This document shows positions 42,492-52,053 of a stretch of DNA of 64,000 bases, one piece after another; position 1 is the stretch's first letter; each line of letters begins with the position of its first letter. Origin of the DNA: Pseudomonas baltica. GTDB taxonomy: Bacteria; Pseudomonadota; Gammaproteobacteria; Pseudomonadales; Pseudomonadaceae. The DNA is taken from assembly GCF_031880315.1 (NCBI RefSeq), contig NZ_CP134771.1, positions 3,498,501-3,562,500 on the forward strand, in the 5' to 3' direction. A program made the position numbers and the translations under genes. The notes under the pieces are model-generated. The model was not told where the DNA came from, searched no databases, and was given only the letters and a program-made list of their open reading frames with translations.

Positions 42492-44768
42492 ATGAAATTG
42501 ACCCCTCCCAAGCTGGACGAAGCCCCAGCGCGCATCGATTTCAACACGCCGCAGCTCAAGCGCAAGCGTCGGTTGCGCGCGCTGAACGACCGGCTGACCC
42601 GCTGGTACGTGAGCATCGGTGGCCTGGCCGTGCTGGCGGCCATTACGCTGATCTTCTTCTATCTGGCCTACGTGGTGCTGCCGCTGTTCAAGGGCGCCGA
42701 ATTGCAGGCCAGAGCGCCGCTCAGCCCGGCCTGGCTGCAAGATGCCGGCAAACCGCTGCTGATCAACCTCGAAGAGCAGAACCTGGCCGGCATGCGGGTG
42801 TCCGATCGCGGCGAGGTGGTGTTCTTCGATACCCAATCGGGCGCCGAATTGCGCCGCGTGGCGCTGCCGATCCCGGCGGGCGTCAGCATTACCTCGCTGG
42901 GCCGCGACCAGCCCGGTGCGGCGAGGGTGGTGGTGGGACTGTCCAACGGTCAGGCGCTGGTGTTCCATCACAGCTACAAGGTCACCTACCACGACGACAT
43001 CAAGGCCGTTGAGCCGGCCATCGATTACCCCTATGGCGCCGCTGCGCTGGTGCTCGACGAGCAAGGTCGGGCGCTGGATCATGTCAGTATCAACGCCACC
43101 GACAGCAGGCTGATCCTGGCGGCCTCGTCGGGCTCGCAGCTGTTCGTGCAGTCGCTGGTCCTCGCCGACAACCCGCTCACCGGCCAGTCGTCCCAAACCC
43201 AGGCGCGCATCGAGCTGCCGAACATGCCTGAAGCGGTCAAGGCGATCTTCGTCGACCCGCGCCAGCAATGGCTGTACGTGGTCAACGGTCGCGCTCAGGT
43301 GGATGTTTTCAACCTCACCGATCGCACCCTCAATGGCCGCTACAAGCTGCTCGAAGACGCCAATGCGCAAGTGACCGCCAGCGCTCAGCTGGTGGGCGGT
43401 GTATCGCTGATGATCGGCAGCTCCAAGGGTGGCATCGGCCAGTGGTTCATGGCCAGGGACACCGACGGCGAACCGCGCCTGAGCCATATCCGCGACTTCC
43501 AGCTGGGCAGCAGCGCGATCCTGCAGATCAACCCCGAGCAGCGGCGCAAGGGGTTTCTGGCCCGAGATGCCGCGGGAAATCTGGGGGTGTTCCACAGCAC
43601 CGCGCACCGCACCCTGCTGATCGAGCCGGTGGCCGCCGACGCGGATTGGCTGGCATTGTCGCCGCGCGCCAATCAGGTGATGATCGAGGCCGGGCACCGC
43701 TTGCGGCCGATGAGCCTCGACAACCCGCACCCGGAAGTGTCGTGGAGCGCGTTGTGGGACAAGGTCTGGTACGAGCACTACGACGCGCCCGAGTACGTCT
43801 GGCAGTCAACCGCCGCCAACAGTGATTTCGAGCCCAAGCTGAGCCTCGCGCCGCTGGCGTTCGGCACCCTCAAGGCGGCGTTCTACGCCATGCTCATGGC
43901 GGCGCCGCTGGCCATTGCCGCGGCCATCTACACCGCGTACTTCATGGCGCCGAGCCTGCGCCGCAAGGTCAAACCGGTCATCGAACTGATGGAGGCCATG
44001 CCCACGGTGATCCTCGGCTTTTTTGCCGGGTTGTTTCTGGCGCCCTATCTGGAAGGCCATCTCCCCGGTATTTTCAGTGTTTTCCTGCTCACCCCTCTCG
44101 GCATCCTGCTGGCCGGCTTTGCCTGGTCGGCGCTGCCGGCCTCCTGGCGTTTGCGGGTACCGGCGGGCTGGGAGGCGGCCATCCTCATACCGGTGATCCT
44201 GGCGGTGGCCTGGTTCGCGCTGTTCATGAGCCCGTACCTCGAGGCCTGGCTGTTCGCTGGCGACATGCGTCAGTGGATCACCGCCGACCTGGGCCTGAGC
44301 TTCGATCAGCGCAATGCTTTGGTGGTAGGGATCGCCATGGGCTTTGCAGTTATCCCGACGATCTATTCGATTGCCGAAGACGCGGTGTTCAGCGTGCCGC
44401 GCAGCCTGACCGAAGGCTCGCTGGCGCTGGGCGCAACGCCTTGGCAGACCCTCACCCGCGTGGTGATCCTCACCGCCAGCCCGGGGATTTTCTCGGCCTT
44501 GATGATCGGCCTGGGCCGTGCGGTAGGCGAGACCATGATCGTGCTGATGGCTACCGGCAACACCCCGATCATGCAGATGAACCTGTTCGAAGGCATGCGC
44601 ACCTTGGCGGCGAACGTCGCCGTCGAGATGCCTGAATCTGAAGTGGGCGGCAGTCACTACCGCGTGCTGTTCCTTGCGGCCTTGGTGCTGCTGGTGTTTA
44701 CCTTCGTGATGAATACCCTGGCCGAGCTGATTCGCCAGCGTCTTCGCAAGCAATACTCGTCCCTTTAA
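42492..44768 (+). CDS. pstC: Phosphate ABC transporter permease PstC, long form
   Basis: The product has 758 residues, about twice E. coli PstC. A basic N-terminus leads to a membrane helix (about 40-65, YVSIGGLAVLAAITLIFFYLAYVV). A large periplasmic region of about 350 residues follows, with repeated LIL...SDG-like beta strands. The permease domain (about 455-750) holds the EAMPTVILGFFAGLFLAPYL and EALALGATPWQTLTRVVI-type coupling loop. The inserted domain is characteristic of pseudomonad and related PstC. It works with PstA and PstB in the inner membrane. Confidence 0.92.
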   Translation: MKLTPPKLDEAPARIDFNTPQLKRKRRLRALNDRLTRWYVSIGGLAVLAAITLIFFYLAYVVLPLFKGAELQARAPLSPAWLQDAGKPLLINLEEQNLAGMRVSDRGEVVFFDTQSGAELRRVALPIPAGVSITSLGRDQPGAARVVVGLSNGQALVFHHSYKVTYHDDIKAVEPAIDYPYGAAALVLDEQGRALDHVSINATDSRLILAASSGSQLFVQSLVLADNPLTGQSSQTQARIELPNMPEAVKAIFVDPRQQWLYVVNGRAQVDVFNLTDRTLNGRYKLLEDANAQVTASAQLVGGVSLMIGSSKGGIGQWFMARDTDGEPRLSHIRDFQLGSSAILQINPEQRRKGFLARDAAGNLGVFHSTAHRTLLIEPVAADADWLALSPRANQVMIEAGHRLRPMSLDNPHPEVSWSALWDKVWYEHYDAPEYVWQSTAANSDFEPKLSLAPLAFGTLKAAFYAMLMAAPLAIAAAIYTAYFMAPSLRRKVKPVIELMEAMPTVILGFFAGLFLAPYLEGHLPGIFSVFLLTPLGILLAGFAWSALPASWRLRVPAGWEAAILIPVILAVAWFALFMSPYLEAWLFAGDMRQWITADLGLSFDQRNALVVGIAMGFAVIPTIYSIAEDAVFSVPRSLTEGSLALGATPWQTLTRVVILTASPGIFSALMIGLGRAVGETMIVLMATGNTPIMQMNLFEGMRTLAANVAVEMPESEVGGSHYRVLFLAALVLLVFTFVMNTLAELIRQRLRKQYSSL

Positions 44769-44783
44769 GGAAGGCCGACATCC

Positions 44784-46454
44784 GTGAAAAGGGATTCCCT
44801 CAAGATTTGGTTCAACAGCGGCGCGCCGGGGGTATGGCTGAGCGCGGGTGCGGTGTCGATCGCCGTGATCATGACTCTCGGCTTGCTGGCCATCCTGGCC
44901 GTGCGCGGACTGGGGCTGTTCTGGCCGGCCGATCTGGTGCAGGCCAGCTATCAGGTGCCGGGGCAACCGCCGCACGTCATCCTCGGCGAAGTAGTGCAGC
45001 AGGAGTCGGTCCCCCGCGAGCGTCTCAAAAGCGCCGGTCAGCCGGTCAATGCCGCAGGCAGCGAATACATGACCCGCACCCTGATCAAGCTCGGCAATCG
45101 CGACCTCAACGGCGCCGATTTCACCTGGGTGGTGGGCGACTGGCTGCACGAACAGCAACGGCCGGCGCAGGCTATGACTCTGGAGCGCCGCGAGTGGGGC
45201 AACTTCTACGGTTATCTGGTCAACGTCAAGGAAGGCGCTCAAGTGGTGGCCGAAGGCGAAGCGGCCTGGACGCCTTTGCAAGAGCGCCTGCAACGGGTCA
45301 CCGGGCTGGCCGAACAGTTGCAACAGCTCGAGAAGCAGGACATCGGCGCCATCAATCACGGCCTTGAACGCCTGCGCCTGCAGGCACGCAAGCTGCAATC
45401 GCAAGGCAAGCTAGACGCGCAGGCGCAAGCCGACATCGATGCCGAGCGGGCCGAGTTCAACGCTCGCTATCAGGACGTCGAAACGCGGCTGGCTGACCTG
45501 CATCAGGCAGTCGATCGGGACAGCCTCAGCGTTCGCGACGTCAATGGCAGAGTCATCGAAATCGCCCTCGGCCAGGTCGTGCATGCCTATCAGCCCAATG
45601 CCATGGGCACCGTCGCCAAGCTGGGGTTCTATTTCCAAAAACTGTGGGAATTCCTCAGCACCGACCCCCGCGAAGCCAATACCGAGGGCGGGGTGTTTCC
45701 GGCCATTTTCGGTACGGTGATGATGACCCTGATCATGGCTGTCATCGTCACGCCGTTCGGCGTGCTGGCGGCCGTCTATCTGCGTGAATATGCGCGCCAG
45801 GGGCCGATGACGCGGCTGATCCGCATCGCCGTGAACAACCTGGCCGGGGTGCCGGCTATCGTCTATGGGGTGTTCGGCCTGGGTTTTTTCGTCTATGTGC
45901 TGGGTGGTTCATTGGATCGGTTGTTCTTCGCCGAAGCGCTGCCGGCGCCGACGCTGGGGACGCCGGGGTTGCTATGGGCCTCCTTGACCCTGGCGTTGCT
46001 GGCGGTGCCGGTCGTCATCGTCGCCACCGAGGAGGGCCTGGCGCGCATCCCGCGCAGCCTGCGTGAAGGCTCGCTGGCGCTGGGCGCGACCAAGGCCGAG
46101 ACGTTGTGGAAGATCGTCCTGCCCATGGCCAGCCCGGCGATGATGACCGGCATGATCCTCGCGGTCGCCCGAGCTGCCGGCGAAGTGGCGCCGCTGATGC
46201 TGGTGGGCGTGGTCAAGCTGGCGCCTTCGTTGCCGGTGGATGGCAACTATCCGTATCTGCATCTGGATCAGAAGATCATGCACCTGGGCTTTCATATCTA
46301 CGACGTCGGCTTCCAGAGCCCCAATGTCGAGGCCGCGCGACCGCTGGTGTACGCCACGGCGCTGTTGCTGGTGCTGGTGATCGGTCTGTTGAACCTGGCG
46401 GCGGTGGCATTGCGTAATAATTTGCGCGAGAAGTACAAGGCGTTGGATGTATGA
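44784..46454 (+). CDS. pstA: Phosphate ABC transporter permease PstA, long form
   Basis: The product has 556 residues with a GTG start after AAGGAAGG. A first membrane helix (about 18-38) is followed by about 240 periplasmic residues including a coiled coil ([29 protein letters not shown] region, 172-240). The permease domain (about 300-550) has the coupling loop [19 protein letters not shown] (near 430). Like PstC it is much longer than the E. coli protein (296). It starts 15 bp after pstC. Confidence 0.92.
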   Translation: MKRDSLKIWFNSGAPGVWLSAGAVSIAVIMTLGLLAILAVRGLGLFWPADLVQASYQVPGQPPHVILGEVVQQESVPRERLKSAGQPVNAAGSEYMTRTLIKLGNRDLNGADFTWVVGDWLHEQQRPAQAMTLERREWGNFYGYLVNVKEGAQVVAEGEAAWTPLQERLQRVTGLAEQLQQLEKQDIGAINHGLERLRLQARKLQSQGKLDAQAQADIDAERAEFNARYQDVETRLADLHQAVDRDSLSVRDVNGRVIEIALGQVVHAYQPNAMGTVAKLGFYFQKLWEFLSTDPREANTEGGVFPAIFGTVMMTLIMAVIVTPFGVLAAVYLREYARQGPMTRLIRIAVNNLAGVPAIVYGVFGLGFFVYVLGGSLDRLFFAEALPAPTLGTPGLLWASLTLALLAVPVVIVATEEGLARIPRSLREGSLALGATKAETLWKIVLPMASPAMMTGMILAVARAAGEVAPLMLVGVVKLAPSLPVDGNYPYLHLDQKIMHLGFHIYDVGFQSPNVEAARPLVYATALLLVLVIGLLNLAAVALRNNLREKYKALDV

Positions 46455-46474
46455 GTATTTTTCGCACACCGCAC

Positions 46475-46566
46475 TGGCCCCTTCGCGGGCAAGCCTTGCT
46501 CCCACAAGGCAAGCAGTACTGGAGTCGTACACCTGTAGGAGCAAGGCTTGCCCGCGAAGAGGCCGG
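46475..46566. repeat. REP palindromic pair inside the pst operon
   Basis: GGCCCCTTCGCGGGCAAGCC on the left and GCAAGGCTTGCCCGCGAAG on the right form a strong hairpin between pstA and pstB. It may attenuate or stabilise the transcript there. Confidence 0.88.
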
Positions 46567-46626
46567 TACAGCTTGCCCAAATCTCCAGAATCTCCCACAC
46601 GATACGAGCCCACAGGGGTCTTTCTG

Positions 46627-47460
<834 letters not shown>

Positions 47461-47528
47461 GGCCTCGACAGGCCAAAAAAGCTCAGGCGGCGTTGCCGCT
47501 TTTATCGGTTGCTCCAGGGATTTTCGAC

Positions 47529-48287
47529 ATGATCAATAAAGACAGCCTTGCCCATCACATCTCCCAGCAGTTCAACGCCGAATTGGAAGAGGTGCGCAGC
47601 CATCTTCTGGCAATGGGCGGGCTGGTGGAGAAGCAGGTCAACGACGCAGTCACCGCGCTGATCGAGGCCGACTCCGGCCTGGCTCAGCAAGTGCGCGACG
47701 TTGACGACGAAATCAACCAGATGGAACGCAATATCGACGAAGAATGCCTGCGCATCCTCGCCCGCCGCCAGCCGGCAGCGTCCGATCTGCGGTTGATCAT
47801 CAGCATTTCCAAGTCGGTCATCGACTTGGAGCGTATCGGCGACGAATCCACCAAGATCGCTCGCCGCGCCATCCAGTTATGCGAAGAAGGCGAGTCGCCA
47901 CGGGGTTACGTCGAGGTTCGCCACATCGGTGACCAGGTGCGCTCCATGGTCCGCGACGCGCTGGATGCCTTCGCCCGCTTTGACGCCGACCTGGCGTTGT
48001 CGGTAGCCCAGTACGACAAGACCATCGACCGTGAGTACAAGACCGCGTTGCGCGAACTGGTCACCTACATGATGGAAGACCCACGCTCGATCTCCCGCGT
48101 GCTCAACGTGATCTGGGTGCTGCGGTCGCTGGAGCGCATCGGCGACCATGCGCGCAACATCTCCGAACTGGTGATTTACCTGGTGCGCGGCACCGACGTT
48201 CGTCACTTGGGCCTGGAGCGCATGAAGCAGGAAGTGCAGAGGGATAGCGAACGGGCTAATGTTTCGGCGCGCGCTGACGATAAATAA
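47529..48287 (+). CDS. phoU: Phosphate signalling protein PhoU
   Basis: The protein links the Pst transporter to the sensor PhoR and represses the Pho regulon when phosphate is plentiful. The product has 252 residues from ATG 47529. Two tandem three-helix PhoU repeats are seen, with the metal-site motif DLERIGDESTKIA (about 98-110) and its counterpart SLERIGDHARNISE. It is the last gene of the operon and is followed by a clear terminator. Confidence 0.93.
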   Translation: MINKDSLAHHISQQFNAELEEVRSHLLAMGGLVEKQVNDAVTALIEADSGLAQQVRDVDDEINQMERNIDEECLRILARRQPAASDLRLIISISKSVIDLERIGDESTKIARRAIQLCEEGESPRGYVEVRHIGDQVRSMVRDALDAFARFDADLALSVAQYDKTIDREYKTALRELVTYMMEDPRSISRVLNVIWVLRSLERIGDHARNISELVIYLVRGTDVRHLGLERMKQEVQRDSERANVSARADDK

Positions 48288-48304
48288 GATTGCCCCCGTG
48301 TATC

Positions 48305-48333
48305 AACGCCCGGCCTAGGTCGGGCGTTTGCGT
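48305..48333 (+). terminator. Intrinsic terminator of the pst-phoU operon
   Basis: AACGCCCG (48305-48312) pairs with CGGGCGTT (48321-48328), followed by TTGCGTTTT. Confidence 0.85.
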
Positions 48334-48481
48334 TTTCGAGTGGGCACAATTTTATTGCAGGCACCCGTGAACGCGTCACCATCAATGACAGCCCCGGCGT
48401 GACGCATCTATGTCGCAAGTAAAAAGCGGCGAATGGCCAGTAGTTAGCGCTATGCTTGCCGGGATTTCAGAGGAGTGGTTG

Positions 48482-49381
48482 ATGGCTAAGGTCAATGTGT
48501 TGGTCGTGGATGACGCGCCGTTTATCCGCGACCTGGTAAAAAAATGCCTGCGTAACAGCTTTCCGGGTGTCGCGACCGAAGATGCAGTCAATGGCCGCAA
48601 GGCTCAGGCATTGCTGATGCGCGAGTCGTTCGACCTGATCCTGTGCGACTGGGAAATGCCGGAGATGTCCGGGCTGGAGCTGCTCGCCTGGGTCCGCACC
48701 CAGGAGCAGTACAAGACCACTCCATTCATCATGGTCACCAGCCGCGGCGACAAGGAAAATGTCGTGCAGGCCATTCAGGCTGGCGTTTCCGACTTTGTCG
48801 GCAAGCCGTTCACCAACGAGCAGTTGCTGACCAAGGTCAAAAAGGCTCTGGCCAAGAGCGGCAAGCTCGATGCGCTGATGTCCGGCGCCTCGGCGCGCAG
48901 CAACCCGGCCTTCGCCAACGATTCGCTGAGCGCCCTGACCGGCGGCAAGCCGGCGGAAGTGGCGCGCCCGGCGGCGACTTCGCCGCTGATCAATTCGGCG
49001 CCGGCTGCTCGTCCTGCCGCACCGGCTGCATCGGCGGCGCCAGCTGGCCGTGGTCAGGGGCAACTGCGCCTGGCGGTGGGCACTCAACCTTGCGTGATCA
49101 AGGCCTTGAGCCTCAAGGAGGCGTTGCTGGTGGTCAAGCGCGGTGACGTGCTGCCGCAGGTGCTGGAAAGCGCGGTGCTCGATCTGGAGCAGGGTGACAA
49201 CGCTGAAGTGGCGCGCCTCAATGGTTACCTGCATGCCATCGTCGCCCATGAGCCCAAGCCTGACAGCGAGTGGCTGCAACTGACCTTCCGCTTTGTCGAC
49301 CAGGACGCCCAGAAGCTCGACTACATCTCGCGCCTGATCGCCCGTGGCTCGCAGCTCAAGCACTTCGTGCCTGGGGCCTGA
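48482..49381 (+). CDS. Response regulator with unusual C-terminal domain
   Basis: The product has 299 residues from ATG 48482 (GAGGAG eight bases upstream). Residues 1-122 are a CheY receiver with phospho-acceptor D56, acidic pair D10-D11 and K in VGKPFT. An Ala/Pro-rich linker (about 135-190, SAPAARPAAPAASAAPAG) leads to a C-terminal domain of about 105 residues (QLRLAVGTQPCVIKALSL to HFVPGA) with a PilZ-like outline but no recognisable c-di-GMP-binding RxxxR. No histidine kinase lies beside it. It is a conserved neighbour of phoU in Pseudomonas. The partner is unknown. Confidence 0.82.
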   Translation: MAKVNVLVVDDAPFIRDLVKKCLRNSFPGVATEDAVNGRKAQALLMRESFDLILCDWEMPEMSGLELLAWVRTQEQYKTTPFIMVTSRGDKENVVQAIQAGVSDFVGKPFTNEQLLTKVKKALAKSGKLDALMSGASARSNPAFANDSLSALTGGKPAEVARPAATSPLINSAPAARPAAPAASAAPAGRGQGQLRLAVGTQPCVIKALSLKEALLVVKRGDVLPQVLESAVLDLEQGDNAEVARLNGYLHAIVAHEPKPDSEWLQLTFRFVDQDAQKLDYISRLIARGSQLKHFVPGA

Positions 49382-49400
49382 TATTGGTGCAGTGCTTCTG

Positions 49401-49482
49401 CTGGCCTCTACGCGAGCGGAGCTCGTTTCCACAATGGATCACCGAACCTGTGGGAGCGGGTTCTGCCCGCGAAGGCGCCGGT
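49401..49482. repeat. REP palindromic pair, diverged
   Basis: GGCCTCTACGCGAGCGGAGC and GGGAGCGGGTTCTGCCCGCG form an imperfect inverted pair between the response regulator and the M23 peptidase. Confidence 0.75.
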
Positions 49483-49562
49483 ACATTTTGCGAATAATCC
49501 TGAGCCCCTCCATCTGCTAGGCTTGGCGCTTGATTCCATGACCTGACTGACTGCTCATCGCC

Positions 49563-50465
49563 ATGCTCCAGCGCCTCACCTTGCTTTGCAGTCTCCTGCT
49601 GGCCGCCGCTTCCCTGGCCGCCGCACCGACCATCTACAAATATACCGATGCCAATGGCGTGGTGACCTACACCGACAAACCCACCCGTGGCGCGTCGGTG
49701 TTCGTGTTTCAGGACCGCATGGTCGAGCACCTCGAGCAGCAGGTGCACCTGGATGTCGATCGCCGCAGCAACAGCGCCATCTTTACCGCCCGTAACGAGC
49801 TGTTCGCCCCGGTCGAGGTCGAGTTGCGCCTAAGCGGCTTGAGCAATGCCGCCCCAGGTACGCCGCAGAGCATCCGCAAACTGATACCGGCGCGCAGCAG
49901 TGTGCGGTTGTTGGCGCTCAACGCGCAAAAGCCCGGGCAGGCGCTGCGTTATACCCAGGCTTTCAAGTACGCCTTGGGCAACCCCGGGCAGCAACCCGAG
50001 GGCTATCTGTACCCGCTGCCCTGGGTCGGCGGGCCGTTTCGCCTGAGTCAGGGGCCTGATGGCGCGTTCAGCCACACTGGGGTCAAGAGCCGTTACGCCA
50101 TGGACATTGCCATGCCGGTGGGCACGCCGATCATTGCCGCGCGGGCGGGTACGGTGGTGAAGGTCGAGAACGGTCAGGCGGCAGGCGGCAGCGAGGCTTC
50201 GGGCAACTTCGTGCGGATCCTGCACGATGACGGCACCATGGGGGTGTATCTGCACTTGATGGAAGGGTCGGTGGTGGTGCGCGAGGGGCAGCAAGTCGCC
50301 GTCGGTACGTCGCTTGGGCGCTCTGGCAATACGGGTAACAGCACCGGGCCGCATCTGCATTTCGTGGTGCAGCGTAATACCGGGATGGGCTTGGAGTCGA
50401 TTCCGTATCGGTTCAGTCAGCCGGTGCAGTCGCTGCCCAATTTTGCGGTGGGTGCGCAGCGCTAG
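49563..50465 (+). CDS. M23 family metallopeptidase (LytM-like)
   Basis: The product has 300 residues. Signal peptide 1-20. A DUF4124-like N-terminal region (YKYTDANGVVTYTDKP, 25-40) precedes the M23 domain at about 170-290. It contains HTGVKSRYAMDIAMP (metal-binding His and Asp) and GPHLHFVVQ (H-x-H). Such enzymes cut peptidoglycan cross-bridges in the periplasm or act as amidase activators. The catalytic motifs look complete. It is monocistronic, followed by a REP element. Confidence 0.87.
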   Translation: MLQRLTLLCSLLLAAASLAAAPTIYKYTDANGVVTYTDKPTRGASVFVFQDRMVEHLEQQVHLDVDRRSNSAIFTARNELFAPVEVELRLSGLSNAAPGTPQSIRKLIPARSSVRLLALNAQKPGQALRYTQAFKYALGNPGQQPEGYLYPLPWVGGPFRLSQGPDGAFSHTGVKSRYAMDIAMPVGTPIIAARAGTVVKVENGQAAGGSEASGNFVRILHDDGTMGVYLHLMEGSVVVREGQQVAVGTSLGRSGNTGNSTGPHLHFVVQRNTGMGLESIPYRFSQPVQSLPNFAVGAQR

Positions 50466-50485
50466 CTGGATCTCTGGAAGCAGGC

Positions 50486-50562
50486 CCGGCCCTTCGCGAG
50501 CAAGCTATGCTCCCACAGTGTGTACCATACACATGTGGGAGCAAGGCTTGCCAGCGAAGAGT
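50486..50562. repeat. REP palindromic pair
   Basis: CCCTTCGCGAGCAAGCTATG and GGGAGCAAGGCTTGCCAGCG are inverted between convergent genes. Confidence 0.85.
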
Positions 50563-50579
50563 GCCGCAAGGCCACCGCA

Positions 50580-51920
50580 TCAATCGATCTTGACGACCTT
50601 GGCCAGCACGATTTTCGGGCCCTTCATCTTTTTCAGGATGATGCGCAAGCCTTCGACTTCGAGCACTTCCTCTTCCTCGGGCACCCGCTTGAGCGTTTCG
50701 TAGATGAGCCCGGCCAGGGTCTCCGCCTCGATGTGGTCAAGGTCGATGCCCAGCAGGCGCTCGAGCTTGAACAACGGCGTATCACCGCGCACCAGCAGCT
50801 TGCCGGGCTGATAGGCAAGGATACCGCGCTCGGCCTTGCGGTGTTCGTCCTGAATGTCGCCGACCAGCACTTCCAGCACGTCTTCCATGGTCAGGTAGCC
50901 GATCACTTTTGCGTCGGCTTCCTCGACCAATGCGAAGTGCGCTGCGCCTTTGCGGAACTGCTCCAGCAGGCGCGACAGCGGCATGTGCTTGCTGACACGC
51001 TCCAGCGGGCGCAGCAGCTCGGCGAGGTTGAAGGTTTCCGGCAGGTGATCCAGTGCTGCCAGTTCCAGCAGCAGGTCCTTGATGTGCAGCAGGCCGACGA
51101 ACTCGCCGCGCTGGTTGTCGTACACCGGGTAGCGGCTGAACTTGTGGCGGCGGAACAGCGCGAGGATTTCCTTCAGCGGCGCGTTGGCGTCGAGGGTGAT
51201 GAGGTCTTCGCGGGAGTTGGCCCAGTCGACTACCTCCAGCTCGCCCATCTCCACCGCCGAGGCCAGCACGCGCATGCCTTGGTCGCTAGGGTCCTGGCCG
51301 CGGCTGGAGTGCAGGATCAGCTTGAGTTCTTCACGGCTGTAGTGATGCTCGTGATGCGGCCCGGGTTCGCCCTGGCCGGCAATGCGCAAGATGCCGTTGG
51401 CGCTGGCGTTGAGCAGGTAGATGGCCGGGTACATGCACCAGTAGAACAGGTACAGCGGCACCGCCGTCCACAGCGAGAGCAGTTCCGGCTTGCGGATGGC
51501 CCAGGATTTGGGCGCCAGCTCGCCGACCACGATGTGCAGGTACGAGATCACGAAGAAGGCACTGAAGAACGATGCGCCTTTGATCACCTCTGGCGACTGC
51601 ACGCCCAAGGCGCCCAGTACGGGCTCCAGCAGGTGCGCGAAGGCCGGCTCGCCGACCCAGCCCAGGCCCAGCGAAGCCAGGGTGATACCCAGCTGGCAAG
51701 CGGACAGATAGGCGTCGAGCTGGTTGTGCACGGTGCGCAGGATCTGCCCGCGCCAGCCGTTCTGCTCGGCGATGGCTTCAACCTTGGTAGAGCGCAGCTT
51801 GACCATGGCGAACTCGGCGGCAACGAAGAAGCCGTTGAGCAAGACCAGTACAAGTGCGAAAAGAATCATGCCGAAATCGGCGAAAATCGAGGCGAGGGAC
51901 AAGCCAGGGGAAGGGTCCAT
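50580..51920 (-). CDS. CNNM/CorC-HlyC family (hemolysin-like) membrane protein
   Basis: The product has 446 residues. Residues 1-200 form a CNNM (DUF21) membrane domain with helices at about 13-35, 70-88, 108-128 and 137-157 and the motif GFFVAAEFAMVKLR. A CBS pair occupies about 215-345 (TLDANAPLKEILALFRRHKFSRYPVYD). A CorC_HlyC domain ends the protein (about 360-446, ETLAGLIYETL). Such proteins are magnesium/cobalt efflux transporters or exporters despite the hemolysin label. Flanked by REP on one side and phoR 133 bp away on the other. Confidence 0.88.
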   Translation of the reverse strand: MDPSPGLSLASIFADFGMILFALVLVLLNGFFVAAEFAMVKLRSTKVEAIAEQNGWRGQILRTVHNQLDAYLSACQLGITLASLGLGWVGEPAFAHLLEPVLGALGVQSPEVIKGASFFSAFFVISYLHIVVGELAPKSWAIRKPELLSLWTAVPLYLFYWCMYPAIYLLNASANGILRIAGQGEPGPHHEHHYSREELKLILHSSRGQDPSDQGMRVLASAVEMGELEVVDWANSREDLITLDANAPLKEILALFRRHKFSRYPVYDNQRGEFVGLLHIKDLLLELAALDHLPETFNLAELLRPLERVSKHMPLSRLLEQFRKGAAHFALVEEADAKVIGYLTMEDVLEVLVGDIQDEHRKAERGILAYQPGKLLVRGDTPLFKLERLLGIDLDHIEAETLAGLIYETLKRVPEEEEVLEVEGLRIILKKMKGPKIVLAKVVKID

Positions 51921-52053
51921 GATGGAGTTTTACGGGTTCCGTATAGCTGATTCGGTTAGGTGTCGTGGCATCCACGCCACCGACAAGAGTCGATCAATGT
52001 AGCGGCTGCTGTTTGCCTTGCATAGGGGGTGTCCGTTCAACGGTCGCGGCAAA

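Noticed and set aside
46447..46626. N-terminal extension of PstB back to the pstA stop
   Set aside because: The extension is the translated REP element. The ATG at 46627 gives the normal PstB length.
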